A stretch of 64,000 nucleotides of DNA from assembly GCF_011927785.1 (NCBI RefSeq), contig NZ_JAATJK010000001.1:5799001-5863000 (forward strand), in the 5' to 3' direction. Below, in pieces: positions 45,806 to 54,226 of this stretch. Each line of letters begins with the position of its first letter. Position 1 is the first letter of the stretch. The notes beneath the pieces were generated by a model, which saw only the letters and a list, made by a program, of their open reading frames with translations, made no database searches and had not been told where the DNA came from. This stretch comes from Micromonospora profundi. Lineage in GTDB: Bacteria > Actinomycetota > Actinomycetes > Mycobacteriales > Micromonosporaceae. A program made the translations under genes and the position numbers.

Positions 45806-48469
45806 ATGACGTCCGAGGGCCCGCACCGCCCCGGCCAGGAGCCGGACGAGGTGTCACAGGGCGCCGGACCGGCGCCGTACGGCGACCGCCCGGCGCAGCC
45901 GGACAACGGCTACAACGCAGCCGGCCCCGATCTGGGCTGGGCGCCGCCGCCACCAGCGCGGCCCAACCCGCCCGCACCCGCGTGGGCGACCCAGTCCCCC
46001 GAGCAGCAGGCGAACCCCGCCTGGGGTGCCGCCGCCGCTCCACAGTCCAGCGACCCCGCACAGCCCGCCTGGGCCACCGGCGGTGGCGCCCCCGAGCAGG
46101 GGCAGCCCGCCCAGTGGACGGCTCCGCAGCAGGGCTGGACACCACCCGAGCAGGCCGCACCCGCGAGCGCGCCCGAGCAGCCCGAGTGGGCGCCGGCCCA
46201 GCCTGCCGCGCGAGGTGCCGCGCAGGTGCCGGCCACGACCGCCTGGCCAGCCCAGGAAGACCCGGCCCGCTCCGGCGGCTGGAGCACCGAGACCCCGCCG
46301 GACGACGCGTCCGGTTCCGGCGGCTGGGGCGGTGCCGCGCAGGCCAGCCCGCCCGCCGGCGACTGGCGCGGCGCCCAGCCCGGGCAGCCCGCCGGTTGGT
46401 CCGGAGGCAGCGCGCAGCAGGACGACCAGTCCGGTTCCGGCGGCTGGGCCGTGGGTGCCGCCGCTGGCCGAGACGACCAGCCGGTGTGGACGCCGGCCGA
46501 GCAGACGCCCCAGACCTGGGGTCAGCCCACCGAGCAGGCCGAGCAGCCGGCCCCCGCCTGGGGGCAGGCCGAGCCGGCAGGCGCCCGTGGCGCGGCCCAA
46601 CCGCCGACGACCAACTGGCCCGGTCAGGACGACCCGGCCCGCTCCGGCGGATGGGCGGCACAGCAGCAACAACAGGCGCAGCCGGGTGGATGGGGCGACG
46701 GCACCGACGTACGCCAGGACGAGCCGGCACAGCCGGCGGCCTGGGGTGGCGCCGAAGGTCGTCAGCAACAGCCCGACTGGGTGCTCTCGGCCCAGGGTCA
46801 GCCGGCCGAGCGGCAGGAACCGGCGGGTTGGCAACAGGCGGAGCAGGCCAGCCCTCCGGCCGCCCGAGCCAGCGTCAGTGTGCCCGGCAACGACGCGACG
46901 CCCGGCTGGGCCGCCGCCGACCCGGGCAACGCCGCGCAGGGCGGTGCCGCTGTCCCGCAGGTCCAGCCGTGGGCGCCGGGTGAGGTGTGGGGTCGCGCCG
47001 AGGCGGAAGCCTCCGCGCAGTCCCGCGGTGGCCGGGGCGACGACGCGCCGGTCTACCAGCCCGCCCCGGCGCCGGGGATCTCACCGGCCAACGCGGTCCC
47101 CCTGCCGCCGCAGGAGCAGCGCGTGCCAGGTGCGAGCCTGGCTGCCGCCCCGCCGGCCGACTACGCGCCCCCGGCCCAGTACCCGCCGATCCCCGAGCAG
47201 CCGGCGTACGCCGAGCGCGACACCCCGGACGCCGCCGCGCAGTACGACGCGGAGCCGGCCGGGTGGGGTCGCGCCGAGGATGCTCCCGCCGCTGGTGCCA
47301 TGGTTCCCGCTCCGCGTACCTCTCCCGAGGCCGGAGCGGGTCGTGCCGCCGTACCGGTGTCGGACGCCGGATCGGCGGGCGGCGCGGCGGCCCGTGCCAC
47401 GGCGAGCGCCTCGGTGCCCCTGGCGAGTCGGGTGATGCCACCGGCGGACCAGGCCATGCGACCGGCCAGCACGTCCGCGCCACAGCCCCGGGTGTACGGC
47501 CGCCCGGCCCAGGCCGAGCCGGAGAACGAGCCGGACCAGTCGGCGCCGGAGGCGTTCCAGGCCGACCCGGGCTCCGAGCGCCCGAGCACGCCCGACTGGC
47601 GCAACGACTCCGACCGGCCGAGCGCCCCGGACTGGCAGAGCGGTCCGGAGCGTCAGTCCCCACCGGACTGGCAGAACCCTCCGGAGCGATCGGGTTTCCC
47701 CGGATGGGGCGGCGAGCCGCCGTCCGAGCAGCGCTTCGACGACCGGGACCGCTCGTCGGCGCCCGGCGGTTTCGGCGAGTCTCCTTCGGCCGCCGCCGCG
47801 CCACCGGCCTTCCCGCCGGGGGTTCCGTCCTTCGTCGACGCTCCCGGCACCAACCGGCCGGTGAACGGGGTCAAGCCGCAGTCCGGCACCGAGCGCCCGG
47901 GTGACCGCTTCGGTGGTCCGGGGGCGGCCACCGGCAGCGCCGCGGTCAACGGCGCCTCCGGCTTCGGCGGGCAGGGTTTTGGCGGTGGGCCGACCACCGA
48001 GCCTGCGCCGGGTGCGCAGTTCCCTGCCTTCCCGGCACCGCCGCAGCAGTCCGCGCCCGCCTGGGGCCAGGCGGACGGCGGATCGGACCAGGGTCGGTTC
48101 GACGCGTTCAAGCCGGACGCCGACGAGCCCAAAGCGGAGCCGCCGACGCCGAAGGTCCGCAACGGGCGGGTGCTCGCTGCGGTGCTGGTCGCGGCGGTGC
48201 TCATCCTGGCGGTGCCGCTCGGCCTGCTGATGCTGCTGGGCAAGTTCGGCGGCAACGACAACTCGCCTGCCTTCGACCCGGCGGTCGGCACCTGCGTGAA
48301 GCAGGCCGGCCAGGCCGCGTCGGCGGTGGACTGCGGCGAGGCGGACGCCTTCACGATCGTGTCCAAGGTGGACACGAAGGACAAGTGCGCCGACCCGGCC
48401 CAGCCCCACGTGGTGCTGCCCGGTGACGGCGCCAACCGAGTGCTCTGCCTCAAGCCGGCCACGAAGTAG
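45806..48469 (+). CDS. LppU/SCO3897-like membrane protein with very long low-complexity N-terminus
   Basis: The 887-residue protein has ~780 residues of cytosolic low-complexity sequence rich in Pro, Gln, Ala, Gly and Trp, with recurring DDPARSGGW, SGSGGW and QQPAW-type units. One membrane helix (VLAAVLVAAVLILAVPLGLL) is followed by an external domain of ~75 residues with four cysteines (VGTCVKQAGQ, VDCGEADAF, DKCADPAQ, VLCLKP), the LppU/SCO3897 signature. Regular Trp suggests weak multivalent contacts. ATG 45806 follows GGAGGAGG. Function unknown; an envelope sensor or scaffold is possible. Confidence 0.82.
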   Translation: MTSEGPHRPGQEPDEVSQGAGPAPYGDRPAQPDNGYNAAGPDLGWAPPPPARPNPPAPAWATQSPEQQANPAWGAAAAPQSSDPAQPAWATGGGAPEQGQPAQWTAPQQGWTPPEQAAPASAPEQPEWAPAQPAARGAAQVPATTAWPAQEDPARSGGWSTETPPDDASGSGGWGGAAQASPPAGDWRGAQPGQPAGWSGGSAQQDDQSGSGGWAVGAAAGRDDQPVWTPAEQTPQTWGQPTEQAEQPAPAWGQAEPAGARGAAQPPTTNWPGQDDPARSGGWAAQQQQQAQPGGWGDGTDVRQDEPAQPAAWGGAEGRQQQPDWVLSAQGQPAERQEPAGWQQAEQASPPAARASVSVPGNDATPGWAAADPGNAAQGGAAVPQVQPWAPGEVWGRAEAEASAQSRGGRGDDAPVYQPAPAPGISPANAVPLPPQEQRVPGASLAAAPPADYAPPAQYPPIPEQPAYAERDTPDAAAQYDAEPAGWGRAEDAPAAGAMVPAPRTSPEAGAGRAAVPVSDAGSAGGAAARATASASVPLASRVMPPADQAMRPASTSAPQPRVYGRPAQAEPENEPDQSAPEAFQADPGSERPSTPDWRNDSDRPSAPDWQSGPERQSPPDWQNPPERSGFPGWGGEPPSEQRFDDRDRSSAPGGFGESPSAAAAPPAFPPGVPSFVDAPGTNRPVNGVKPQSGTERPGDRFGGPGAATGSAAVNGASGFGGQGFGGGPTTEPAPGAQFPAFPAPPQQSAPAWGQADGGSDQGRFDAFKPDADEPKAEPPTPKVRNGRVLAAVLVAAVLILAVPLGLLMLLGKFGGNDNSPAFDPAVGTCVKQAGQAASAVDCGEADAFTIVSKVDTKDKCADPAQPHVVLPGDGANRVLCLKPATK

Positions 48470-48478
48470 ACCGACGGA

Positions 48479-48510
48479 CGGCGGGGTCACGGGCAACCGT
48501 GGCCCCGCCG
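48479..48510 (+). terminator. Hairpin terminator of LppU-like gene
   Basis: CGGCGGGGTCACGG and CCGTGGCCCCGCCG pair at 13 of 14 positions around four bases, ten bases after the stop. Confidence 0.78.
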
Positions 48511-48577
48511 CCGTCGTTCGTCCCCGGCTGGTTGCCCCGAATCGCCCCCGCTGGCCTGCGGGGTGCCGGTGGTCAGG

Positions 48578-48583
48578 CACCAT
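48578..48583 (+). promoter_or_regulatory. -10-like element of leaderless thioredoxin-NHL gene
   Basis: CACCAT (one base from TANNNT) lies six bases before ATG 48590 without a ribosome site. Confidence 0.3.
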
Positions 48584-48589
48584 GAAGAC

Positions 48590-50422
48590 ATGAGCGCACG
48601 AGTACGGGCCCCCGAACTGCGCGGTCGGGGCTGGCTGAACACCGGTGGACGCGATCTCAAGCTCGCCGACCTGCGCGGCAAGATCGTCCTTGCTGATTTC
48701 TGGACGTTCTGCTGCATCAACTGCCTGCACGTGCTCGACGAGCTGCGGCCGCTGGAGGAGAAGTACGGCGACGTACTCGTGGTGATCGGCGTGCACTCGC
48801 CGAAGTTCGAACACGAGAAGGACGCCGACGCCCTGGCCGCCGCCGTGGAGCGGTACGGGGTGCATCACCCCGTCCTCGACGACCCCGAGCTGGACATGTG
48901 GCAGCAGTACGCCGCACGGGCCTGGCCGACGCTGTCGGTGATCGATCCCGAGGGTTACGTGGTGGCCACCATGGCCGGCGAGGGACACGCCGAAGGGTTG
49001 GCCCGCCTCATCGACGAACTGATCGCCACCCACGAGGCCAAGGGCACCCTGCACCGGGGCGACGGCCCGTACGTCCCGCCGCCGGCGCCGGAGACGACGC
49101 TGCGCTTCCCGGGCAAGGCGGTGCTGCTGGACGGCGGCAACCTGCTGGTCTCCGACTCGGCGCGGCACTCCCTGGTCGAGTTGGCCCCGGACGGCGAGAC
49201 GCTGGTCCGCCGGGTCGGCTCGGGCGACAGGGGCAGGGCCGACGGGCCGGCCGGCGCGGCGACCTTCTCCGAGCCGCAGGGGCTCTGCCTCCTGCCCCGG
49301 CACGTCGCCGAGGTGGCCGGCTACGACCTGGTGGTGGCCGACACGGTCAACCACCTGCTGCGCGGCGTACGGCTGGCGTCCGGTGAGGTGGTCACCGTGG
49401 CCGGCAGCGGCCGGCAGTGGCGCGCCTCGGTCGACGACCACGCGCACGACGCGCTCGCCGTGGATCTGTCCTCCCCGTGGGACCTGGCCTGGTACGACGA
49501 CAAGTTGATCATTGCGATGGCCGGCATCCACCAGCTCTGGTGGTTCGACCCGATCAAGCGGACCGCCGGCATGTACGCGGGCACCACAGTCGAGGCGCTG
49601 CGCGACGGCCCGCTGACCGAGGCGTGGATGGCGCAGCCGTCAGGGCTCTCCGTGTCGGCCGACGGTGCCCGCTTGTGGATCGCCGACAGCGAGACCAGCG
49701 CGGTCCGGTACGTCGAGAACGGGGTGCTGGGCACCGCCGTCGGGCAGGGCCTGTTCGACTTCGGCCACGTGGACGGGCCGGCGGAGTCGGCGTTGCTCCA
49801 GCACCCGCTCGGGGTGTGCGCGCTGCCGGACGGCTCGGTGCTGATCGCCGACACGTACAACGGTGCCGTGCGCCGCTTCGACCCGGCCACGTCCCAGGTG
49901 TCAACGGTCGCCGACGGGCTGGCCGAGCCGAGCGACCTCGTGCTCACCCCGGCCGGTGAGGTGCTTGTGGTGGAGTCCGCCGGGCACCGGCTGACCCGGT
50001 TGGCCCCGGGTGCGCTGTCGGCGGCCGGCGCGAGCACCGTCGACGGGCCCCGGCACCGCACCGAACGCAAGCCGACCGATGTCGCGGCAGGAGCTGTCAC
50101 CCTCGACATCGTCTTCACTCCCGCGCCGGGGCAGAAGCTCGACGAGACGTACGGGCCGTCGACCCGGCTGGTGGTCTCCGCGTCCCCGCCGGAACTGCTG
50201 TTGGACGGTGGCGGCACGGGCACGGAACTGTCCCGCCGACTGGTGCTCAACGGCGAGGTCGCCGCCGGGGTGTTGCAGGTGACCGCGCAGGCGGCGACGT
50301 GCGACGCGGACGTCGAGCACGCGGCCTGCCACCTGACCCGGCAGGACTGGGGCGTACCGGTCCGGGTGGTCGACGGCGCCGCGACCCGGCTGCCGCTGGT
50401 GCTGCGCGGCCTGGACGCCTAG
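48590..50422 (+). CDS. Thioredoxin-like NHL-repeat protein
   Basis: The 610-residue protein joins an N-terminal thioredoxin-fold domain to a beta-propeller. The active-site region FWTFCCINCLHV has Cys41, Cys42 and Cys45, giving a CINC redox motif preceded by an extra Cys. Residues ~180-500 hold NHL-type repeats (VADTVNHLLRGV, IADSETSAVRYV, IADTYNGAVRRF). The family resembles vertebrate NHLRC2 and its bacterial counterparts. No signal peptide is visible, so a cytosolic place is likely. ATG 48590 fits a leaderless -10. Substrate unknown. Confidence 0.88.
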   Translation: MSARVRAPELRGRGWLNTGGRDLKLADLRGKIVLADFWTFCCINCLHVLDELRPLEEKYGDVLVVIGVHSPKFEHEKDADALAAAVERYGVHHPVLDDPELDMWQQYAARAWPTLSVIDPEGYVVATMAGEGHAEGLARLIDELIATHEAKGTLHRGDGPYVPPPAPETTLRFPGKAVLLDGGNLLVSDSARHSLVELAPDGETLVRRVGSGDRGRADGPAGAATFSEPQGLCLLPRHVAEVAGYDLVVADTVNHLLRGVRLASGEVVTVAGSGRQWRASVDDHAHDALAVDLSSPWDLAWYDDKLIIAMAGIHQLWWFDPIKRTAGMYAGTTVEALRDGPLTEAWMAQPSGLSVSADGARLWIADSETSAVRYVENGVLGTAVGQGLFDFGHVDGPAESALLQHPLGVCALPDGSVLIADTYNGAVRRFDPATSQVSTVADGLAEPSDLVLTPAGEVLVVESAGHRLTRLAPGALSAAGASTVDGPRHRTERKPTDVAAGAVTLDIVFTPAPGQKLDETYGPSTRLVVSASPPELLLDGGGTGTELSRRLVLNGEVAAGVLQVTAQAATCDADVEHAACHLTRQDWGVPVRVVDGAATRLPLVLRGLDA

Positions 50423-50442
50423 CTGCTCGACGGCTAGCTGTT

Positions 50443-50490
50443 AGGAAGGGCCCCTTGTTATGCAAAATCCGATAACAAGGTGCCCTTCCT
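50443..50490. repeat. Palindromic element / bidirectional terminator
   Basis: AGGAAGGGCCCCTTGTTAT and ATAACAAGGTGCCCTTCCT pair at 18 of 19 positions around ten bases, between the convergent NHL and pxpA genes and touching the pxpA stop. Its AT-rich centre differs from the plain GC hairpins nearby, which suggests a mobile or dispersed palindrome recruited as terminator. Confidence 0.8.
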
Positions 50491-50491
50491 T

Positions 50492-51241
50492 TCACGCGAA
50501 CGGGGCTAGCGGGATTCCCGCGTCGATCAGGGCGGCCCGGACGAGTTCGGTGGCGGAGACCGCGCCCGGCGTGTCGCCGTGTACGCAGATCGACTCCATC
50601 GCGCAGGGGATGACTGTGCCGTCGACAGCCACGACGGTGCGTTCGGTGGCCATCCGTACGACCCGGGCGGCCACCTCCTCCGGATCGTTGATCACCGCGC
50701 CGGGGGTGCCGCGAGGCACCAGCGACCCGTTGGGCAGGTAGCCGCGGTCGGCGAACGCCTCGGCTACCACCGGCAGACCCGCGCCGACAGCGAGCTGGGC
50801 GAGCACCGAGCCGGGCATGCAGAGGACGGGCAGTTCGGGGTCGTAGCCGCAGATCGCGGCGACCACGGCCGCGGCCTGGGATTCGTCGGTGGCCGCCGCG
50901 TGGTACAGCGCGCCGTGTGGCTTGAGGTAGCGGACGCGGGTGCGGAAGATCCGGCAGAACGCGTCGAGCGCCCCCAGCTGATAGGTCACCTCGTCGCGCA
51001 GTTCGGCGAAGTCGTACGCGATGCGCCGCCGGCCGAAGCCGGCCAGGTCCCGGTAGCCGACCTGCGCGCCCACTGCCACGCCGTGCCGTGCCGCGACCTC
51101 GCAGACCCGCCGCATGGTGGACGGATCGCCGCCGTGGAAGCCGCAGGCGACGTTGGCGGAGGTCACGAGGCCCAGTAGGGCGTCGTCGTCGCCGAGCCGC
51201 CAGATGCCGAATCCTTCGCCCAGGTCAGCGTTGAGGTCCAT
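50492..51241 (-). CDS. pxpA: 5-oxoprolinase subunit A (LamB/YcsF family)
   Basis: PxpA works with PxpB and PxpC to cleave 5-oxoproline to glutamate with ATP, clearing a damage product of glutamine and glutamate. The 249-residue protein starts MDLNADLGEGFGIW and carries SANVACGFHGGDPSTMRR, GRRRIAYD, VRYLKPHGALYH and ICVHGDTPGA, all typical of the family. Its start overlaps the pxpC end by 17 bases; it is third in the pxpB-pxpC-pxpA operon. Confidence 0.95.
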   Translation of the reverse strand: MDLNADLGEGFGIWRLGDDDALLGLVTSANVACGFHGGDPSTMRRVCEVAARHGVAVGAQVGYRDLAGFGRRRIAYDFAELRDEVTYQLGALDAFCRIFRTRVRYLKPHGALYHAAATDESQAAAVVAAICGYDPELPVLCMPGSVLAQLAVGAGLPVVAEAFADRGYLPNGSLVPRGTPGAVINDPEEVAARVVRMATERTVVAVDGTVIPCAMESICVHGDTPGAVSATELVRAALIDAGIPLAPFA

Positions 51242-52088
51242 GGAATCTGACGGTAGTACCTGGCCGGGCCTGCGCGAGCGGGGTCACGTCGGTGACCACC
51301 CCGATGACCGGGTATCCGCCGGTGGTCGGATGGTCGGCGAGGAAGATCAGGGGTTGGCCGTCGGGCGGCACCTGCACCGCGCCGAGCACGATGCCCTCGC
51401 TGGGCAGTTCGCCGGCGACCGCGCGGGGCAGCGGTGCGCCGGCCAGTCGCGCGCCCACCCGGTTGCTGACCGGGCTCACTGTGTACGCGGTTCCGAGCAG
51501 CCGGTCGACCGCGGCGGGGGTGAACCAGTCGTCGCGTGGGCCGAGGCGCACTGTCAGGTGCAGCTCCGGCGCGGGTGCCGGACCGACTGTCACGTCCACG
51601 GGTGCGGGCTCCCCGAGCGGCACGCCAACGGGCAGCCGGTCGCCGTCGCGCAGCGGGGCGGGACCGAGTCCGGAGAGGGTGTCGGTGGCCCGGCTGCCCA
51701 GCACCGCTGGCACGTCGATCCCGCCCGCCACGGCCAGCCAACTCCGTACGCCCCGACGGGCCGGCCCGATCGTCAGCACCGTTCCCGCCGGCAGGCTGAG
51801 GGGGCGTCCGGTGTCGCCGGGGCGCTCTCCGGCACGGACGGCAACCTCGGCACCGATGATCGCCACGGTGGTGGCCCGAGTCAGCCGCACCGCGCAGCCG
51901 GTCAGGGTGATCTCCAGGCCGGCGGCCTCCTCGGGGTTGCCGACCAGCCGGTTGGCGAGCCGCAGGGCGGTCGGGTCGAGAGCACCGGAGCGGGGTACGC
52001 CGAGGTGCGCCCAGCCCGGCCGACCCAGGTCCTGCACGGTGGTGAGTGCGCCGGCCCGGAGCACCTCGATCTCGGTGATGTGGGTCAT
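51225..52088 (-). CDS. pxpC: 5-oxoprolinase subunit C
   Basis: PxpC (biotin-dependent carboxyltransferase-like, AHS2) is the second catalytic partner. The 287-residue protein shows VLRAGALTTVQDLGRPGWAH, SGALDPTALRLANRLVGN, SWLAVAGGID and SNRVGARL, the family hallmarks. ATG 52088 overlaps the pxpB stop by four bases (ATGA). The longer frame upstream runs over pxpB and is not real. Confidence 0.94.
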   Translation of the reverse strand: MTHITEIEVLRAGALTTVQDLGRPGWAHLGVPRSGALDPTALRLANRLVGNPEEAAGLEITLTGCAVRLTRATTVAIIGAEVAVRAGERPGDTGRPLSLPAGTVLTIGPARRGVRSWLAVAGGIDVPAVLGSRATDTLSGLGPAPLRDGDRLPVGVPLGEPAPVDVTVGPAPAPELHLTVRLGPRDDWFTPAAVDRLLGTAYTVSPVSNRVGARLAGAPLPRAVAGELPSEGIVLGAVQVPPDGQPLIFLADHPTTGGYPVIGVVTDVTPLAQARPGTTVRFHGPQR

Positions 52089-52834
52089 GCCGCCGCCAGC
52101 CGGACCGAGGTGCCGGGGCTGAGCCGGGCCGGCGGGTCGTCGTGCACGTCGAAGAGGGTCAGGTCGGTCCGGCCGACGAGCAGCCAACCGCCGGGGGACG
52201 CGCTCGGGTAGATACCGGCGTACGGGCCGGCGAGAGCCACGGAGCCGGCCGGAACCCGGGGACGGGGGGTGGACAGCCGGGGCAGCGCCAGTTCGGCGGG
52301 GAGCCCGGTCAGGTAGGGAAACCCGGGAGCGAAGCCGCAGAAGGCCACCCGGAACCGGGTGCCGGTCAGGCGGCGCAGCACTGTCGGCACGTCGACCGAC
52401 CACTGTTCGGCGACGACGGCCAGGTCCGGCCCGTCGAACTCGACCGGAACGACAACCTCGGCACCACCGGACGGGTCGCCGTCGGGCCGGTCTCCGCCGG
52501 GCTGGTCGCCGCTGGGCCGATCCGTGGCGGTGCTGGCCGTGGCGGTGCTGGCCGTGGCGGTGCTGGCCGTGGCGGCGACCGTTGGCGCCCACCTGGCCAG
52601 CAGGGCGGCCGTGGCTGCGGGGTCGCGCAGGCCGTCGAGCAGGAGGGTGCTGGCCGCCGGCACGATCTCGACGGCATCCAGGTCGCCCTGCTCGCGGCGA
52701 CGCCACAACTCGGCCCGCCATGCCTCCACGAGAGTTGCTTCCCCGAGGGCTGCGGCGGGGACAGGGGCGGGCGGGAGGGCCGGGGCGGTGCAATCGAGCA
52801 GCAGGGCGTGTTCCCCGACGGGTCGGATCCGCAT
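52085..52834 (-). CDS. pxpB: 5-oxoprolinase subunit B with repeat insertion
   Basis: PxpB (AHS1 family) is 249 residues, starting MRIRPVGEHALLLDC and carrying EIVPAASTLLLDG, FCGFAPGFPYLTGLP and PAGSVALAGPYAGIYPSASPGGW. Between the N-terminal strand and the catalytic part there is an extra ~40-residue stretch (ATASTATASTATASTATD then Asp/Pro/Gly-rich) that stems from a 15-bp tandem repeat; typical family members lack it. It heads the operon, 108 bases from the divergent hemolysin III gene. Confidence 0.92.
   Translation of the reverse strand: MRIRPVGEHALLLDCTAPALPPAPVPAAALGEATLVEAWRAELWRRREQGDLDAVEIVPAASTLLLDGLRDPAATAALLARWAPTVAATASTATASTATASTATDRPSGDQPGGDRPDGDPSGGAEVVVPVEFDGPDLAVVAEQWSVDVPTVLRRLTGTRFRVAFCGFAPGFPYLTGLPAELALPRLSTPRPRVPAGSVALAGPYAGIYPSASPGGWLLVGRTDLTLFDVHDDPPARLSPGTSVRLAAA
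52524..52576. repeat. 15-bp tandem repeat in pxpB
   Basis: GTGGCGGTGCTGGCC is repeated exactly at 52524, 52539 and 52554 with a partial fourth. It keeps the reading frame and codes ATAST on the minus strand. Confidence 0.9.
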
Positions 52835-52930
52835 CGGCCCATCCTCGCCGACGCCCTGCCGGGGAGGAATTCATCGGGACGGTGCCTGGCGTCACCGAGC
52901 GTTACTACTTGCAGGTAACCTACGGTGGCG

Positions 52931-52936
52931 TAACCT
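52931..52936 (+). promoter_or_regulatory. -10 element of leaderless hemolysin III gene
   Basis: TAACCT lies six bases before GTG 52943; a TTGCAG at about 52910 is a -35 candidate. GTAACCT is repeated just upstream. Confidence 0.5.
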
Positions 52937-52942
52937 GATCTG

Positions 52943-53620
52943 GTGACCACCTCCGCCCCGCTTCGCCTGAAGCCGGTCGACATCGGCAAACCCCGGATGC
53001 GCGGCTGGCTGCACACGTACGCCTTCTTCGTCGCCGTTGCCAGCGGCATCGTGCTCTGCTCGATCGCCGCCACCCGACCAGGGTGGGCGCCGCTGGTGAG
53101 CTGCGTCATCTACAGCCTGACGGTCTGCGGCCTCTTCGGCACCAGCGCGCTCTACCACCGTCGCGTGTGGTCGGAGCGCGGCTACCAACTGATGCGCCGG
53201 ATGGACCACTCGATGATCTTCGTGTTCATCGCGGGGACGTACACGCCGCTCTGCGTCATGCTGCTCGAACCGCGACAGGCGACCGTGATGCTGTCCCTGG
53301 TCTGGGGTGGCGCGCTGGCCGGCGTGGCGGTCAAGATGGCCTGGCCGCACGCACCGCGCTGGGTCTCCGCGCCGCTCTACCTGGCGCTCGGCTGGGTGGC
53401 GGTGGCCATGCTTCCCGAGATCCTGCGCGGCGGCGGCGTCACCGCGCTGGTGCTGCTGATCGTCGGCGGCGTCATGTACAGCGTCGGCGCGGTCTTCTAC
53501 GCGCTGCGCCGCCCCAACCCGTGGCCCAGCGTCTTCGGCCACCACGAGTTCTTCCACGCCTGCACGCTGCTCGCGGCGCTGTGCCACCACATCGCGATCT
53601 ACTTCGCGCTGTTCGCCTGA
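52943..53620 (+). CDS. Hemolysin III / PAQR family membrane protein
   Basis: The 225-residue protein has seven membrane helices of the PAQR/YqfA family. Likely metal ligands are in GTSALYHRRVW, MRRMDHSMIFVFIAGTYTP and the final HHEFFHACTLLAALCHH. The name is historical; family members act in membrane lipid or fluidity homeostasis, possibly as hydrolases. GTG 52943 suits leaderless initiation. It is divergent from the pxp operon. Confidence 0.93.
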   Translation: MTTSAPLRLKPVDIGKPRMRGWLHTYAFFVAVASGIVLCSIAATRPGWAPLVSCVIYSLTVCGLFGTSALYHRRVWSERGYQLMRRMDHSMIFVFIAGTYTPLCVMLLEPRQATVMLSLVWGGALAGVAVKMAWPHAPRWVSAPLYLALGWVAVAMLPEILRGGGVTALVLLIVGGVMYSVGAVFYALRRPNPWPSVFGHHEFFHACTLLAALCHHIAIYFALFA

Positions 53621-53660
53621 CCCACGAGCGGGCCGGCGCGAGGCGCAGCTCGGTCACGGT

Positions 53661-53729
53661 CGACTCGGGTCCCTTGAAATCGGGGTATCCGACGCGGTGG
53701 GACACCGCGATTTGCAGGAAGGCGAGTCG
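53661..53729. repeat. Long imperfect palindromic element
   Basis: Thirty-base arms at 53661-53690 and 53700-53729 pair at 23 of 30 positions around nine bases; the ends (CGACTCG and CGAGTCG) and the AATCG block are perfect, and the core GCGGTG-gga-CACCGC is a second palindrome. It lies between convergent genes. The size and mismatch pattern suit a MITE/REP-like element. Confidence 0.7.
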
Positions 53730-53779
53730 ATCACCTGCATCGGCGCCTGATCTGCGGACTTAGGGCGCACACACGCGAG

Positions 53780-53809
53780 CCGGGGCCCCGCGACGCTGCG
53801 GGACCCCGG
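53780..53809. terminator. Hairpin between hemolysin III and DUF6458 genes
   Basis: CCGGGGCCCCGC and GCGGGACCCCGG pair at 11 of 12 positions around six bases, 17 bases after the minus-strand stop. Confidence 0.65.
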
Positions 53810-53825
53810 AGTTCGCGGGCGAGGA

Positions 53826-54113
53826 TCAGACCGGGCGACCCGGCCGGCGCACCTCGCGGTACTCCTCGACGACCCGGTCGTCCTGCACCGGCACCACCCG
53901 GTCGGCCACCACGCGGTCCTGGCGGACGGGTGCGGCGACCACCGTGCGGCGGCGGCTGTTCCAGAAGTAGAGGGTGACGAGCAGGCCGGCGACACCGGCC
54001 AGCATGAGCACCCAGCCGACCACGGCCAGGTCCAGCCAGCCCAGATCGGCCTCCACGGCGAATGCGAAGATCGCGCCCAATGCGATCAGGAAAATGCTGC
54101 CACCAATGCCCAT
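53826..54113 (-). CDS. DUF6458 family membrane protein 1
   Basis: A 95-residue protein with two membrane helices (GSIFLIALGAIFAFAVEAD and VVGWVLMLAGVAGLLVTLYF) and a basic then mixed cytosolic tail (RRRTVVAAPVRQDRVVADRV). The start MGIGGSIFLIALGAI is the family signature in Actinobacteria. A paralogue lies at 54810 on the other side of the SixA-type gene. Function unknown. Confidence 0.85.
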   Translation of the reverse strand: MGIGGSIFLIALGAIFAFAVEADLGWLDLAVVGWVLMLAGVAGLLVTLYFWNSRRRTVVAAPVRQDRVVADRVVPVQDDRVVEEYREVRRPGRPV

Positions 54114-54226
54114 GTCTCGCTCCTCGGCTCTAACCTGGCGTACGGCCCGTCGCGGCCGTTGGTAGGGGTCGCGGCATCCATCGACTTACCCCGGCGGGGA
54201 GATCGCCAATCGGGCAAGCTGGTGGC

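Noticed and set aside
47081..49531. 816-residue minus-strand frame
   Set aside because: Antisense to the LppU-like and thioredoxin-NHL genes; no motif or ribosome site.
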